Positions 35,125 to 44,899 of a stretch of DNA of 61,086 bases are shown in pieces; the first letter of the stretch is position 1, and each line of letters opens with the position of its first letter. This DNA comes from Planctomycetota bacterium. Lineage in GTDB: Bacteria > Planctomycetota > UBA8108 > JACQVS01. The notes beneath the pieces are model-generated. The model saw only the letters and a list, made by a program, of their open reading frames with translations, made no database searches and had not been told where the DNA came from. The stretch spans positions 1-61,086 of the forward strand of contig JANQLS010000012.1 of the NCBI GenBank assembly GCA_028280485.1, in the 5' to 3' direction. The position numbers and the translations under genes are program-made.

Positions 35125-36219
35125 TTATTTGCCCTCTACTGGCGCTTGATAGGGATGGTAGACATATTTGAGCGACCACTCTTGATGGACCTCAATGCCT
35201 CTACTTTCTAATTCACTTTTAAACGCTCGTGCAGGATCAAAGAAATAACTACCCAACTCATCACCGTTAGACACACTGGGTCCCATCCTGAAGGGCAAAA
35301 CCCCCGAGTCTCGCTTCACATAAAAAGGCAACCACAACGAAACGGAGTCAGAATCGTAAAAGGCCGGAAGTTTAGAATATTGCCGAGTTCTCTGATCATG
35401 AGCTTTATAGTCAAAAGAGCCATCGAACAACTTTCCATCGCCCATCAAGCCTTCTTGAAAGCGGTTCCAATGCTCTTTGTAAATAGAGAGTAGTTGATAC
35501 TTATAACTCTCTTTTTCCATCCCCCAAGCCGAAGGCAGTTCGGTAGATCCTATGACTTCATAAAGAATTGAATTTTTATAATTGGCATTGCCCTCGATCG
35601 CATGGGAGCCCCAGTCAATAAACAGCACAGGCTTTCCGTCCACCATCAACAAGCGCTTTAACTCTTTACTAAAATAGGGAGAATCTTTAGGTGCATAGAG
35701 AACGGACCTATTGTGCTTATTGAGAGCTGCGAGTACGAGTTGTTCCTTTTGTGCTCCAATCTTTTTCTGAATTACAAATGTGACATTCTCACCATCGTTT
35801 TCATGTTGAATCCCCAACGGTAACCGCGACCAAAAAGCATAAGAGTAATCCGCGATATGATAAAAGTGATATGTCAAAAACCAATGAGTCTCAGATTCTA
35901 CGACGGCGTAGTAGATACTCGCCAATAAACCCAGCTCTTGATTTTCATCTTCCTCAATTCGTTCTCTATTGTTAGAAGTGATGAGATCACCATCGAAATT
36001 GAAACTGGTTAAGAAATCAAATCGACTTTGAGGGATCGATACGTTTTTCTTTTTTTGGTGCTTGATGATTGGGGCATGACGGTGGGCGATTTCGTGTTCT
36101 TTACTAAGGTTAAATTCTGAACCCGAAAAATTGACGAGAACCTCGGGTTGCCTTAGCGATAAATCGGAGCAACCTGATAGAATGATAAAAGAGATGAGGA
36201 ATGAAATTGGGGAACTCAA
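35125..36219 (-). CDS. Unknown predicted lipoprotein
   Basis: 364 residues. Hydrophobic start with lipobox ILSGC (Cys16), so it is probably lipid-anchored. Notable segments: EHEIAHRHAPIIKHQKKKN, THWFLTYHFYHIADYSYAFW, HENDGENVTFVIQKK, LFIDWGSHAIEGN and YHPYQAPVEGK. The HEND and DWGSHAIEG pieces recall VPS62/NPP1-like proteins (H-x-N-D-x-E and similar), but I am not confident of that family. No operon partner. Confidence 0.55.
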   Translation of the reverse strand: MSSPISFLISFIILSGCSDLSLRQPEVLVNFSGSEFNLSKEHEIAHRHAPIIKHQKKKNVSIPQSRFDFLTSFNFDGDLITSNNRERIEEDENQELGLLASIYYAVVESETHWFLTYHFYHIADYSYAFWSRLPLGIQHENDGENVTFVIQKKIGAQKEQLVLAALNKHNRSVLYAPKDSPYFSKELKRLLMVDGKPVLFIDWGSHAIEGNANYKNSILYEVIGSTELPSAWGMEKESYKYQLLSIYKEHWNRFQEGLMGDGKLFDGSFDYKAHDQRTRQYSKLPAFYDSDSVSLWLPFYVKRDSGVLPFRMGPSVSNGDELGSYFFDPARAFKSELESRGIEVHQEWSLKYVYHPYQAPVEGK

Positions 36220-36385
36220 GTCAACCGTCTCCGTAGTTCAGATTAATTATTTACCTTCATAAGGAGTAGATTAAGATTATGCTGATTAAACCATAATTTG
36301 TTCATGACACCACCTTATGTCATTTCTAATCAGCTTCAATTTCAAATCAATTATTAAAATTTCGAAAACAATCAAGCCGTAGCTT

Positions 36386-37825
36386 ATGCTTTCAAATAAA
36401 AAGAAATCTCTCTTTGCACGATATAAAGGCCTCCTCATAACTGCCTTCCTTCTCCTTATATTGTTTGGCGTCCCAAGCTCTTTGTATTTAATTTGGTGTT
36501 ATAGCGATCTCACCCCTCCAGATCTAAGTGAAATGGATTTGGAGGAAGTAAAAATTCCCGCTTCAAAAAACGGATTTAGCTTCATAGATAAAGAATTTGA
36601 AAGTGTCAACTTCGGAACAAAAGGCCGCTCCATCATAGGAACTCCGTTCTATTTAGATAAAAATTTTCAAATCCCAAAGAGATATCAGCACTTCGACTTT
36701 GATCTCTCAGTAAAAGAAGCAAGAAAGGTACTAGATTTAAACAAAGAACATTATGAAGATCTTGAAAACGCTATAAAGTTCGAATTTATACAGCCCCCCA
36801 TCCCAGGGGAAGGATTAGAATACTCAATTTACATTTTACATATTACGTGGCTTTACAATTTAAAATTTTGGACTCAGATAGAGGCTGGCAAGATTAACTC
36901 TTGCTTTTCAATAGCTCATCACCTGATTCAACTCGGATCAAAAATTCAAGCCGCAACAACCGGCACCTCTACAGATCTTTTTTCTCAAGAAATCATCCAA
37001 AGTGGGTTAACTAAATTGCGTTGGCTTTCTATGATTCCTTCATCGAAAGTTGAGCAAATTGAATCATCGATTAAAAAGCTACAAAATTTGAAAAGCTCAA
37101 CGAGAGGATTGAAGGCCGATTTAAAGTTTGATTTCTACTTCAATCGAAAGCAATACATCACTTTTAAGGAACACTTTGATTCAGGCGAAGCAGAGGACTA
37201 TCATCAAAATTTACTTGAACTACCTCACTCGTTACTTATTAACGATACTCTAACGAATTATTTAAAGATGTACCGAGAGTTCTTGGACATCGATGGCGCT
37301 CCCAACTACGCTTCATTCCAAGATCCCTTACCCCCATCTCGCTTTTACCAAAAGCAAGTAGGCCCCTTAAAAATAGATTTAAAGCACAGAAATTCTATAG
37401 GGCAGCGGTACTTGTCCTCATATTACAGAGATACATTGGACCACCTATACACAGGGTATCGAACGGACTCAACGAAGAATTTAACTCTTCTGAAATTAGC
37501 GATGTCTTTACATGTGCGAGAAAAGAAATCATTACCCGAGACCCTAGAAGAGCTCAGCCCGAACTATTTGACAGAAATTCCAACGGACCCAATATCAGGA
37601 AAAAAATACTCTTATTCCAAAAATAAAAAAATCATCTATTCTCTTGGGCCTGATCTCAACCAAACCATTTCTGATTACTTTGACAGTGATTTGATCGAAG
37701 AGGATGAACACGCTAAACCTCCCCCACTAAGAGAAGCGTTCCTGCAGAATCAATATTATTACGTCTACGACATCGACCCTGCAGTCCTTCTCGAATTCGC
37801 ACCTTCAATCACTGATAGTAAATAG
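36386..37825 (+). CDS. Membrane-anchored protein of unknown family, paralogue A
   Basis: 479 residues. Basic N-terminus, then one membrane helix (about 15-40, LLITAFLLLILFGVPSSLYL), followed by a soluble, mostly helical domain beginning TPPDLSEMDL. Near the C-terminus LPETLEELSPNYLTEIPTDP continues SGKKYSYSKNKKI, a segment shared with many planctomycete secreted proteins that resemble the end of type II pseudopilin-like proteins. It is paralogous along its length to the 44900-46375 protein (shared NKKKS start, PPDLSE/PPDISE, LPETLEEL/LPRKLTEL). Function unknown; stands alone. Confidence 0.65.
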   Translation: MLSNKKKSLFARYKGLLITAFLLLILFGVPSSLYLIWCYSDLTPPDLSEMDLEEVKIPASKNGFSFIDKEFESVNFGTKGRSIIGTPFYLDKNFQIPKRYQHFDFDLSVKEARKVLDLNKEHYEDLENAIKFEFIQPPIPGEGLEYSIYILHITWLYNLKFWTQIEAGKINSCFSIAHHLIQLGSKIQAATTGTSTDLFSQEIIQSGLTKLRWLSMIPSSKVEQIESSIKKLQNLKSSTRGLKADLKFDFYFNRKQYITFKEHFDSGEAEDYHQNLLELPHSLLINDTLTNYLKMYREFLDIDGAPNYASFQDPLPPSRFYQKQVGPLKIDLKHRNSIGQRYLSSYYRDTLDHLYTGYRTDSTKNLTLLKLAMSLHVREKKSLPETLEELSPNYLTEIPTDPISGKKYSYSKNKKIIYSLGPDLNQTISDYFDSDLIEEDEHAKPPPLREAFLQNQYYYVYDIDPAVLLEFAPSITDSK

Positions 37826-38426
37826 TAATCAAGTCTATTTACCTCCACCTGCCCCGTCGCGCACTTTAACTCATCCAATGCCGACCCTTTCCTAACAAGA
37901 GAAGGAGCGACAGAAAATCAGTCGCACAGTGACATGTAAAAATCTAATTACTTAGGGAGAAAGATAAGCAGCCTCATTTCAACCACTTACAGATATGCCT
38001 CGAAAGTCAAGCTGCAAATCAGTACACCCTCCCCCACTCCGGACTGCCCCATAACCAAGCGCGCTCAACATTAATAGTATTTGATTACATATCTACATTT
38101 ATGCTAAGGTGTTTTATCATTGTAATTTGTTAATTGGATAGTTTTGGGCAGAAACCCTTCTCCACTTATGCGTTTCATTTTCTCTCAAATTAAATGAAGC
38201 AAATTCTGTGGGCGTCAGAACAGCTTGCTAATTTTTATTTATTAGCTACCAAAAGTTTAAAAATAGTTAGCTGAGTCATATGACAAATATTGGAGATATC
38301 TGGGGCTAATGGAACATTCGTTCTTTTCTTAAAATCCTTCTACTTTCCCGACCTATCCATGACATTCAATCGAACATTGCCTTCTGTCAACGTAGACTCA
38401 TTAGAATCTCAAAGGGAATTTCAACT
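37826..38426. other. Intergenic region without recognised features
   Basis: 601 bp of A/T-rich sequence. No repeat family member, convincing frame, terminator or RNA gene was seen. Confidence 0.5.
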
Positions 38427-39710
38427 ATGAATAAAGATGTATACTTAAAACCTCTTCAATTCTTAGGTTCAGCAAAGATCACATTAGCAATAATAGTCTT
38501 CTTTTCTTTAGGTTTTACTGGCTGTACCGTTATCGATCCTTCTTCCTATGATCAAAGGGCTCAAGGATTTTTAGCGTGGTATCAAAGCAAACCTGTAACC
38601 ATACAAAATCAAGTTAAAACAGGTGAAGCAAAACCCAAGAAGGAAGAGCCCAAGAAGGAAGAACCTCCAAAAAAGGATCCTAAGAAAAAAGATCCTAAGA
38701 AAAAAGAGCCTAAGAAGGACACGACCAAAACGGACGATTCAAAGAAAGACGGCAAGGACTCTCAATCTGAGGAACAGAAAAAAGCTGAAAGTGACAAGAA
38801 AAGAGGGGATCAGTCCACTAATAAATCTGACAAAGAAGTACTCGAAAAGAACAAGGAATTAGCAGACAAAAAAGCTGAACAAAAAGAAAAAGAAGAAGAA
38901 GCGAAGAAGAATCCTGCAGATACAGAAAAAAAAGCAGCCGCAGAAAAAGCAAAAGTTGAAGCTGATAAAATTGCGGCAGAACTCAAAGCCTACACGGATG
39001 CTTTTAAGACTAAGTATAACGAACAAATTAAAGCCGACTTAGATCGACGCAAGAAAGAAATTAATAGCGCAGATGGCTGGAATACTCGAACCACTGCAGC
39101 TTTTGCGTTCGTCCCTCGCCTTAAAGCAGTTCAACCCGCGCTCGTTCAGTCTTTTAGTCTTAGGAATTTTCTCCAGGTATTCAATGCCGAATCTGACCCA
39201 GACGATATTCGGAAGTTTGTAAAGAAGGAACTCCGATTAGACCCCATTGTCGAAATCAATCCGAGAAGACAAGACCCTTCTAAGCCACCGGTGCTATCCA
39301 ATGAAGAGAAAAATAAAGTAAAAAGTAGCACTGAAGGATATTACGACACTAGCGTTCTCAACACGACGGAGTTTGACTTATTAGCTAATTCAATGGCAGA
39401 AGTTAGGCTTAATGAGCGTGCGTGGTGGACGAAGGAAAATATTATCTCTTTAGATATCGGACTGACCTCACCCGCTCTTTCAGTAGGAGAAGGGGATAAT
39501 GAGTTCTTCGAATCGCGAGTAGACTCAAGCTTTCCACAGTTTTTATTTGGCGCTGGTCTTCACTTTGATAGCTTCGAAATATCGGGTGGACTCATGATTT
39601 ATAAAAGTGAAATCAGTGGCAGCCTCAAAGATACTTTCTATGTATCTCTAGCCATCGACCTCTACTCAACTAATTTAGGAAAAGCGAGCAACGTAGAAGC
39701 TGGTAACTAA
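38427..39710 (+). CDS. Predicted lipoprotein with Lys/Glu/Pro-rich linker and beta-rich C-terminus
   Basis: 427 residues. Membrane-type signal with lipobox GFTGC (Cys33). Residues about 65-190 are low complexity, KKEEPKKDPKKK-type then coiled Glu/Lys/Ala-rich (EKKAAAEKAKVEADK). Residues about 215-427 contain NTRTTAAFAFVPRLKAVQP and end with alternating strands (ISLDIGLTSPALSVG, FPQFLFGAGLHFDSFEISGG, DTFYVSLAIDLYS) resembling outer-membrane or beta-barrel-like segments. It may span the envelope from a lipid anchor to the outer membrane; this is inference. No family recognised. Confidence 0.6.
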   Translation: MNKDVYLKPLQFLGSAKITLAIIVFFSLGFTGCTVIDPSSYDQRAQGFLAWYQSKPVTIQNQVKTGEAKPKKEEPKKEEPPKKDPKKKDPKKKEPKKDTTKTDDSKKDGKDSQSEEQKKAESDKKRGDQSTNKSDKEVLEKNKELADKKAEQKEKEEEAKKNPADTEKKAAAEKAKVEADKIAAELKAYTDAFKTKYNEQIKADLDRRKKEINSADGWNTRTTAAFAFVPRLKAVQPALVQSFSLRNFLQVFNAESDPDDIRKFVKKELRLDPIVEINPRRQDPSKPPVLSNEEKNKVKSSTEGYYDTSVLNTTEFDLLANSMAEVRLNERAWWTKENIISLDIGLTSPALSVGEGDNEFFESRVDSSFPQFLFGAGLHFDSFEISGGLMIYKSEISGSLKDTFYVSLAIDLYSTNLGKASNVEAGN

Positions 39711-39718
39711 TTTATTAA

Positions 39719-39869
39719 TGTTGAAACAAGCTCCTTTGGAGCCCGTCTCAACCGTTCCAGCAAATCATAGATTTGCTTTCACTCCGCCAAATGTTGACTC
39801 TATGAGTCTACATTCGCGGCCGAGTTGATCCCAACTCGGCTTAGTTCTTGTTTATTCAATAGGAACTAA
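39719..39869 (-). repeat. Five-hairpin repeat unit, inverted copy
   Basis: Reverse-complement copy of the unit at 8707 and 8866. Hairpin 4 is AGCAAATC (39759-39766)/GATTTGCT (39770-39777), hairpin 3 is GACTC-TAT-GAGTC (39796-39808), hairpin 2 is GCCGAGTTG/CAACTCGGC (39820-39840), hairpin 1 ends at 39869. It lies between the 38427 and 39937 genes. Confidence 0.85.
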
Positions 39870-39936
39870 ATTCTTCATGAAAGGGATCTTGTATCAGGTA
39901 ACAGGATCCCTCTCTTTTTTTAATGTATTCGCAAAA

Positions 39937-41460
39937 ATGAAATTAAATATATTCTTTCTATTTTCAATGCTGTTAACCGTTTCTGGCTGCATTACTCCCG
40001 ATGTGCCATATTGGGCTGTAGATCATTTTATAGCAGTCGAGACAGATGGCACACCACTCATTTTACAACCTGAAGATGATGGTACTTTTGAACTTTCAAC
40101 CCCCGCAATTGGAAATAATTTGGAGTTTCGCCGACACATCAAATCCATTGCAAAAAAAATAAAGGCTATTAAAGAAGATAAAAATGATGATCGAGAACTC
40201 TTACTCATTATTCATGGAGGAATGGTTAGCTTAGAAGCCTCAACTCAAGAATTGATCAATACACTGCCTTATATTTTAAATACCAAAAAGTATTACCCCA
40301 TTTTTATCAACTGGGAAACAGAGCTTCAAAAATCCTACGGAGACTCTCTACTTTTTATACGACAAGGCAAGTATAGCCCATGGGCAAAATTAACCTTTCC
40401 ATTTCACTTAGCAGCTGACTTAGGTACAGCCTTGATAAAATTCCCGATAACCTATGGGAAGCAATTCTCAAGCACAATTAAGTGGGACAATGTCTCGAAT
40501 CGCCCACTGCCCCCACCATTAAACTGGGAGGAAAAAGCTTGGTTAGATCGTAAAGACGAAAATATTCGTAAAAATAGAATCATCCCCTTCATGATGATCG
40601 CCTTCCCCGGGGTATTAAGAATTGCAACCACACCCTTGTTAGAAACGATCGGAGATCGAGGATTCTTGAACATGAAACGCCGAGCAAGGCTCCTCATTCG
40701 TAGAGATGAAGATTTTAATGCTGGTAGACATGCTTATACGGGTGGCTTAGCCATTTTAATGAACACCCTTAGAGAGGAACTCTTCAGTAACTATTGCACT
40801 TGCAGCATCGATCACGATGAAGAGGAAAAAGGTTCAAATAACGGTCGGAAACCTCATAAAAAAAGCTGTAGTAACTGCAAAAAAAACAAATGTAAAGACC
40901 AAGAAACAGGGTGTTATGAAGGGCTAAATATCACGATTATCGCTCACAGTATGGGAGCGATCGTCGCCAATCAACTCATTCGAACCTTTCCTAAGTTTAG
41001 GTATGAAAAAATCATTTACATGGCAGCAGCCTGTACGATTAATGATTTTAAAAACGAAGCACTCCCCTATATTAAATCCCATAAATCTAGCAAATTTTAT
41101 AACCTCTGTCTCCACCCTGAAGACGATCGTTGGGAATCTAATTTATGGGGAACCGTACCCGCCGGAAGTTTACTTGATTGGATAGATAACTACCTCACCC
41201 CTCACCAAACTCCGATGGATAGAACTCTGGGTAAATGGAATAACATCATGCAAGCACTCCCAGTCATCGATTACTTGGATAGTGATATTAGAGATAGAAT
41301 GCTCATTCGAGGATTTGGACGAGACGGTAAACAATATCCAAACTACCATGCGGCTTTTAATGACCTTCACTTCCCAATTAAATTCTGGCAAGAAGAATTT
41401 TGGGATTTCACCATGGATCCCCGAACGAAGGATCGATGGAGCCCACATTATACGAGATAG
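39937..41460 (+). CDS. Alpha/beta-hydrolase-fold lipoprotein with Cys-rich insert
   Basis: 507 residues from ATG at 39937, where KLNIFFLFSMLLTVSGC is a lipoprotein signal; an ATG at 39877 would place 20 residues ahead of it. LLLIIHGGMVSLEAS (about residue 88) is the oxyanion-side HG motif, and ITIIAHSMGAIVANQLI carries the nucleophile Ser338 in a G-x-S-x-G-like AHSMGA. Between them, about residues 285-328 is an insert with CTC, then CSNC and KC...GC, possibly zinc-binding. Likely a lipase/esterase-type enzyme outside the cytoplasm; the Asp and His of the triad were not assigned. Confidence 0.7.
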   Translation: MKLNIFFLFSMLLTVSGCITPDVPYWAVDHFIAVETDGTPLILQPEDDGTFELSTPAIGNNLEFRRHIKSIAKKIKAIKEDKNDDRELLLIIHGGMVSLEASTQELINTLPYILNTKKYYPIFINWETELQKSYGDSLLFIRQGKYSPWAKLTFPFHLAADLGTALIKFPITYGKQFSSTIKWDNVSNRPLPPPLNWEEKAWLDRKDENIRKNRIIPFMMIAFPGVLRIATTPLLETIGDRGFLNMKRRARLLIRRDEDFNAGRHAYTGGLAILMNTLREELFSNYCTCSIDHDEEEKGSNNGRKPHKKSCSNCKKNKCKDQETGCYEGLNITIIAHSMGAIVANQLIRTFPKFRYEKIIYMAAACTINDFKNEALPYIKSHKSSKFYNLCLHPEDDRWESNLWGTVPAGSLLDWIDNYLTPHQTPMDRTLGKWNNIMQALPVIDYLDSDIRDRMLIRGFGRDGKQYPNYHAAFNDLHFPIKFWQEEFWDFTMDPRTKDRWSPHYTR

Positions 41461-41515
41461 GTATTCTGTTTGAGGCAGGGCTCAATTATTCTCGAAATGA
41501 ACAGAGCATCGAACT

Positions 41516-41562
41516 TATAAGAAGAGACTGACGATGTGACACATCATCAGCCTCTTCTTATA
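41516..41562. terminator. Terminator-like hairpin between convergent genes
   Basis: TATAAGAAGAG (41516-41526) pairs with CTCTTCTTATA (41552-41562), with an inner stem GATGTG/CACATC. It lies between the alpha/beta hydrolase (+) and dockerin/cohesin-like (-) genes. Confidence 0.75.
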
Positions 41563-41611
41563 TCAGCTTAGCAATTATTAATTTCAATTAGATAGCTTAG
41601 AGCTTAAGAAC

Positions 41612-43285
41612 TCAAAACCTTGACTTCCCCTCCGTCACTCCCTCTCGTCCCTCCGCGCACCTCAAATCATCCGTAGTGGGATCCTCCCCTGCTGCGGGGA
41701 AGGGTTGAGGAAAGGCTCGCGAGCCTTCTAAGAAGAGATTCTCCAAGATGACAATCGCATCGGTGAGATCGATTTTAGAATCATCATTGGCGTCGGAAGC
41801 ATCGGGACAACGCAAGTATTCTCCGGTGAACAAACCGGATAAAACGTGAATGGCATCGGAGAGGTCGACTTGGAAGTCTCGGTTCGAGTCTCCACGAATA
41901 AAGAACGATTGGTCTGCTATGATTTTTAGAACACCAGGAAGGGTCACAAAGGAATCTGCGGTTTCGATGTTTAACCGTTGAATTCCGGCACTGATTTCAT
42001 TTTTCCACTCATAGAGTTGAACGCAACCGCGCACGTCTGGAGTACAGACTCGATTTAAGGGGCGAGAACGGGCTGGAACTCCACTTTTAAATTTGATTTC
42101 GGTTTGAGTTCCCATGGGGGCTGTATCTTTTACTCGAAAATGGATGTTAGCCAACGTGAATTCTTCAGAAATCGGAAACCTTACCTGAGTCTGAAAGGGA
42201 TCCGAGATCATAAAAACTCCCCCCAGAGCACTCTCAACGACTGCGTCTGGTGGAACTAATCCTAAAGTTTCTCTTTCGTTGTAAAAATCAACGGCCTCAA
42301 TTTCAAAAGCTTGACCATCGGGACGTTCGTAAACTCGATCAAAACCCGTCACTTCTAAAAAATCTTCATCGAAGTCGATTCCAAACCATAGAATTTGAAA
42401 TGCCGTAGTGGATCGTACTTTAAATGCAATCGTGATATCTTCTCCGGGAGAAGCCGATGCTCCTTCTAATTCATACGTAACTTGCTTGGGAAGCACCGGG
42501 TAGCAGAACGTTGGTACTGTGTGTTCGACTTCAACAAACCCATCCCTTGTTTGAGGGTAGATGGAAGCTCCTGTTTCAAAATCTGAAAACTCCGCATCGG
42601 TGATTCTTAAAGGGTAAGTCCCTAACTCCACTCCAGATTCAATACACACAGGAATCTCTAAGATAAGTTGTGGATCCGGTGAAGCGGGTAAGAATTGTTC
42701 ATAAAGAGCACCGACAACTCCTACGACAAGGAGGTCGCCTTCCGAAGAACGAATGAATTTCATATCCAATAATCCTGAGTAATCTAATGGAGAGATTTCA
42801 TCTCCTTCAGAGACTCTTAGGATTTGGCCGGGATCCTCAATTTTAAAATGGAATGAACCTAAGGAAGTCGAGTGTTGAATCTCAATTTGAATAAAGGCTT
42901 TGCCGCTCGATTCCATCGAGATGTCGAGTAAGTTCACCGCGGCGATTTCATCTTCCAATGGTGGAATCGGATTAAAACTCTCGCAGGCCGGATCAGCAGC
43001 CTCTCCCCTACTCGGGAAGGGTTCACTCGGAGGATCGCCGGATCCTAATAAATAAAAGGCCAAGTCCCAAGCATCATTCGCCCAGGAAACCCCATCGTCA
43101 TTGACGTCGAAGGCATCCACACAAGGACTGGTTAACTCTCGAAAATGATGATTTAAGATCACCTGCACATCCGAGATACTGACTTCACCATCTCCATTCG
43201 CATCTCCTCGTAAGACTTCCTCAGCGTTGATGCTGCTCAAGCCAAAAGAGAGCAAGATAGCAATTAAGCTCACTTTCCTAGTCAT
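41612..43285 (-). CDS. Secreted protein with dockerin-like repeats at both ends and cohesin-like core
   Basis: 557 residues. Signal peptide 1-21 (ends SSINAEE). Residues 24-95 are dockerin-like: RGDANGDGEVSISDVQVILN and VNDDGVSWANDAWDLAFYLL. Residues about 110-440 contain two beta-rich regions with cohesin-like traits (VTYELEGASASPGEDITIAF; FTLANIHFRVKDTAPMG). A second dockerin-like pair lies at about 465-530 (RGDSNRDFQVDLSDAIHVLS; ANDDSKIDLTDAIVILENL), with a tail containing DPTTDDLRC. Strong GGGAGG precedes the start. Probably a secreted scaffold or surface protein; no enzyme motif. Confidence 0.75.
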   Translation of the reverse strand: MTRKVSLIAILLSFGLSSINAEEVLRGDANGDGEVSISDVQVILNHHFRELTSPCVDAFDVNDDGVSWANDAWDLAFYLLGSGDPPSEPFPSRGEAADPACESFNPIPPLEDEIAAVNLLDISMESSGKAFIQIEIQHSTSLGSFHFKIEDPGQILRVSEGDEISPLDYSGLLDMKFIRSSEGDLLVVGVVGALYEQFLPASPDPQLILEIPVCIESGVELGTYPLRITDAEFSDFETGASIYPQTRDGFVEVEHTVPTFCYPVLPKQVTYELEGASASPGEDITIAFKVRSTTAFQILWFGIDFDEDFLEVTGFDRVYERPDGQAFEIEAVDFYNERETLGLVPPDAVVESALGGVFMISDPFQTQVRFPISEEFTLANIHFRVKDTAPMGTQTEIKFKSGVPARSRPLNRVCTPDVRGCVQLYEWKNEISAGIQRLNIETADSFVTLPGVLKIIADQSFFIRGDSNRDFQVDLSDAIHVLSGLFTGEYLRCPDASDANDDSKIDLTDAIVILENLFLEGSRAFPQPFPAAGEDPTTDDLRCAEGREGVTEGKSRF

Positions 43286-43290
43286 GACAA

Positions 43291-43296
43291 CCTCCC
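43291..43296 (-). promoter_or_regulatory. Strong Shine-Dalgarno GGGAGG
   Basis: On the minus strand GGGAGG lies five bases before the ATG at 43285, confirming the start of the dockerin/cohesin-like gene. Confidence 0.7.
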
Positions 43297-43743
43297 AATT
43301 TCAATCTACAACCCAATCTTTATGCAGGATCCCTTCGGAACCTTTTTGGAGCCTTCTGACTTACCCTAAACCTTATTTCCCGAAGTTGACAGTCAAGATT
43401 CAATGAAGTGGCTCCGGGACCATGATTCGAATCCAACAGAGAAAAAGCAAATCTGAATCCATTGGTTCCAGCAAAGCGCAAAAATATGTAAGACACTACT
43501 AAAATACGACTTAAGACGCCGAGCACTTCTGTACCCGGGCAGTGAAGTAAAGGGAAGATTACATGCCAAATTTCATTTTCCGTAATGGCGGAAGACAAAA
43601 TCTCCTTCCTGAGGAACCAATATCCACCTCGATCCCCTATTAATTCTGAAATATGAAAAACTTTGATGAGAGCGAACCCAACGACCCGAATTGGGGTTAA
43701 GTAAATAGGTCTCAAACCTTAATACTCATTTTAGGAACTCAAA
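43297..43743. other. Intergenic region, divergent
   Basis: Gap between divergent genes. A frame at 43320-43715 (minus) has no homology-like features and low coding character and is not called. No repeat recognised. Confidence 0.4.
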
Positions 43744-44634
43744 ATGAACACAATTCAATTCAGCATCCTGCTAGCCATGGGTCTAGTCGGCATGACCGTT
43801 TTAGGCATTGTCGCTCTCGATTCTGATACCTCTTCTTTGGAAGTGGATCAGCCTCAAACTCAAGGCAAAGACTACAGTGCTGACTTCGCCGCGCTTCGAA
43901 AAGAAATCCAACTCTTAACCTTAGAAGTTCAACAGATCAAAGATTCTTACGCCAAGTTGGATGACAAGCTGAGTCCCGTTTCCATAGCTTCAGCCAATGG
44001 AAGCGAAGGAAGCAAAGCTGTTCCCGCATTGAATAAAGCCGACTTGAAAATGTACGTTGCCCAGGTTCTCGATAATCAAAAAGAAATCGAACGAGAAGAA
44101 CGCGAACAACAAAGGGAAGAAATGCGTACGCGGATGGAAGAGCGCCGCAAAGAGTACGAAGAAATGCAGAAAGGCCCCTACGATCGCTACAACCTAAAAG
44201 TAAATTCCTTAGGGAAGGTACTAAATTTAAACGACTCCCAAAAGCAAAGTTATTTTGATCTCGCAACCGCCTACCGAACGAAAATGGAAGAAGACATCAA
44301 AGCTATTCGAGAGCAACGGGAACAAGAAAATCAGGCTAACGGAGAAGAGGGAAGCCGCCGCCGAAGAGGGGGCGACTGGGGAAGGAGCCGCGAAGAATAC
44401 CGTAAGGTCACCCAAGACCTTCAAACTCAATTTCAGGCTGATCTCGCGAATATCTTTACCCAAGACCAACTGGATGCCTACGGTAAGCTTTCCAGCGATT
44501 CCCGTAGTTTCTACGATCGCGATCAAGTCCGCACCAGTGGAAGTTCTTCCCGCGGAAGTTTTACCCGAGGTGGTGGTTCATTCAGTGGGCGTGGCGGTAG
44601 TCGAGGTGGCAGTGGGCGTCGGGGTGGGCGGTGA
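43744..44634 (+). CDS. Coiled-coil exported protein with Arg/Gly-rich tail
   Basis: 296 residues. N-terminal membrane or signal helix (5-25, FSILLAMGLVGMTVLGIVAL), a short coiled coil (about 45-75), then a strongly charged helix (about 110-145, EREEREQQREEMRTRMEERR). The middle, LGKVLNLNDSQKQSYFDLA, and later FTQDQLDAYGKL resemble LTxxQ/Spy-type helical repeats. The last 45 residues are Ser/Gly/Arg-rich (RGGGSFSGRGGSRGGSGRR). Probably a periplasmic protein; function unknown. It is followed by a strong inverted repeat. Confidence 0.6.
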   Translation: MNTIQFSILLAMGLVGMTVLGIVALDSDTSSLEVDQPQTQGKDYSADFAALRKEIQLLTLEVQQIKDSYAKLDDKLSPVSIASANGSEGSKAVPALNKADLKMYVAQVLDNQKEIEREEREQQREEMRTRMEERRKEYEEMQKGPYDRYNLKVNSLGKVLNLNDSQKQSYFDLATAYRTKMEEDIKAIREQREQENQANGEEGSRRRRGGDWGRSREEYRKVTQDLQTQFQADLANIFTQDQLDAYGKLSSDSRSFYDRDQVRTSGSSSRGSFTRGGGSFSGRGGSRGGSGRRGGR

Positions 44635-44696
44635 ATCAAAGACGATTCATCTCTCTAAAATAAATGAACATACATTTACATTCCTAACTGCTGACC

Positions 44697-44747
44697 CTCG
44701 TTGACACTTCGGGCTTGAAATTATTTCAAGCCCGAAGTGTTAACGAG
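44697..44747. terminator. AGCCCGAAGTG-family inverted repeat, probable terminator
   Basis: Arms CTCGTTGACACTTCGGGCTT (44697) and AAGCCCGAAGTGTTAACGAG (to 44747) are near-perfect, 24 bp long, with a 3-nt loop. This is a tight version of the AGCCCGAAGCG family placed 63 bp after the preceding gene. Confidence 0.7.
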
Positions 44748-44899
44748 AGTTAGATTTCATTTATCAAAACAGCGCAATATCACCCTAGGCAACGCTCTCA
44801 TAATGAATTCTATCTTTCGAAATCCTTGAAATTCATGCTTTAATAAACTTACTTATTTACCGACGAATTTATCTTCAGCTGTTTTTATCCTTCCATTCC

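Noticed and set aside
43320..43715. 131-residue frame on the minus strand
   Set aside because: No signal peptide, domain or coding-like composition; it lies in the leader region between divergent genes and appears to be chance.
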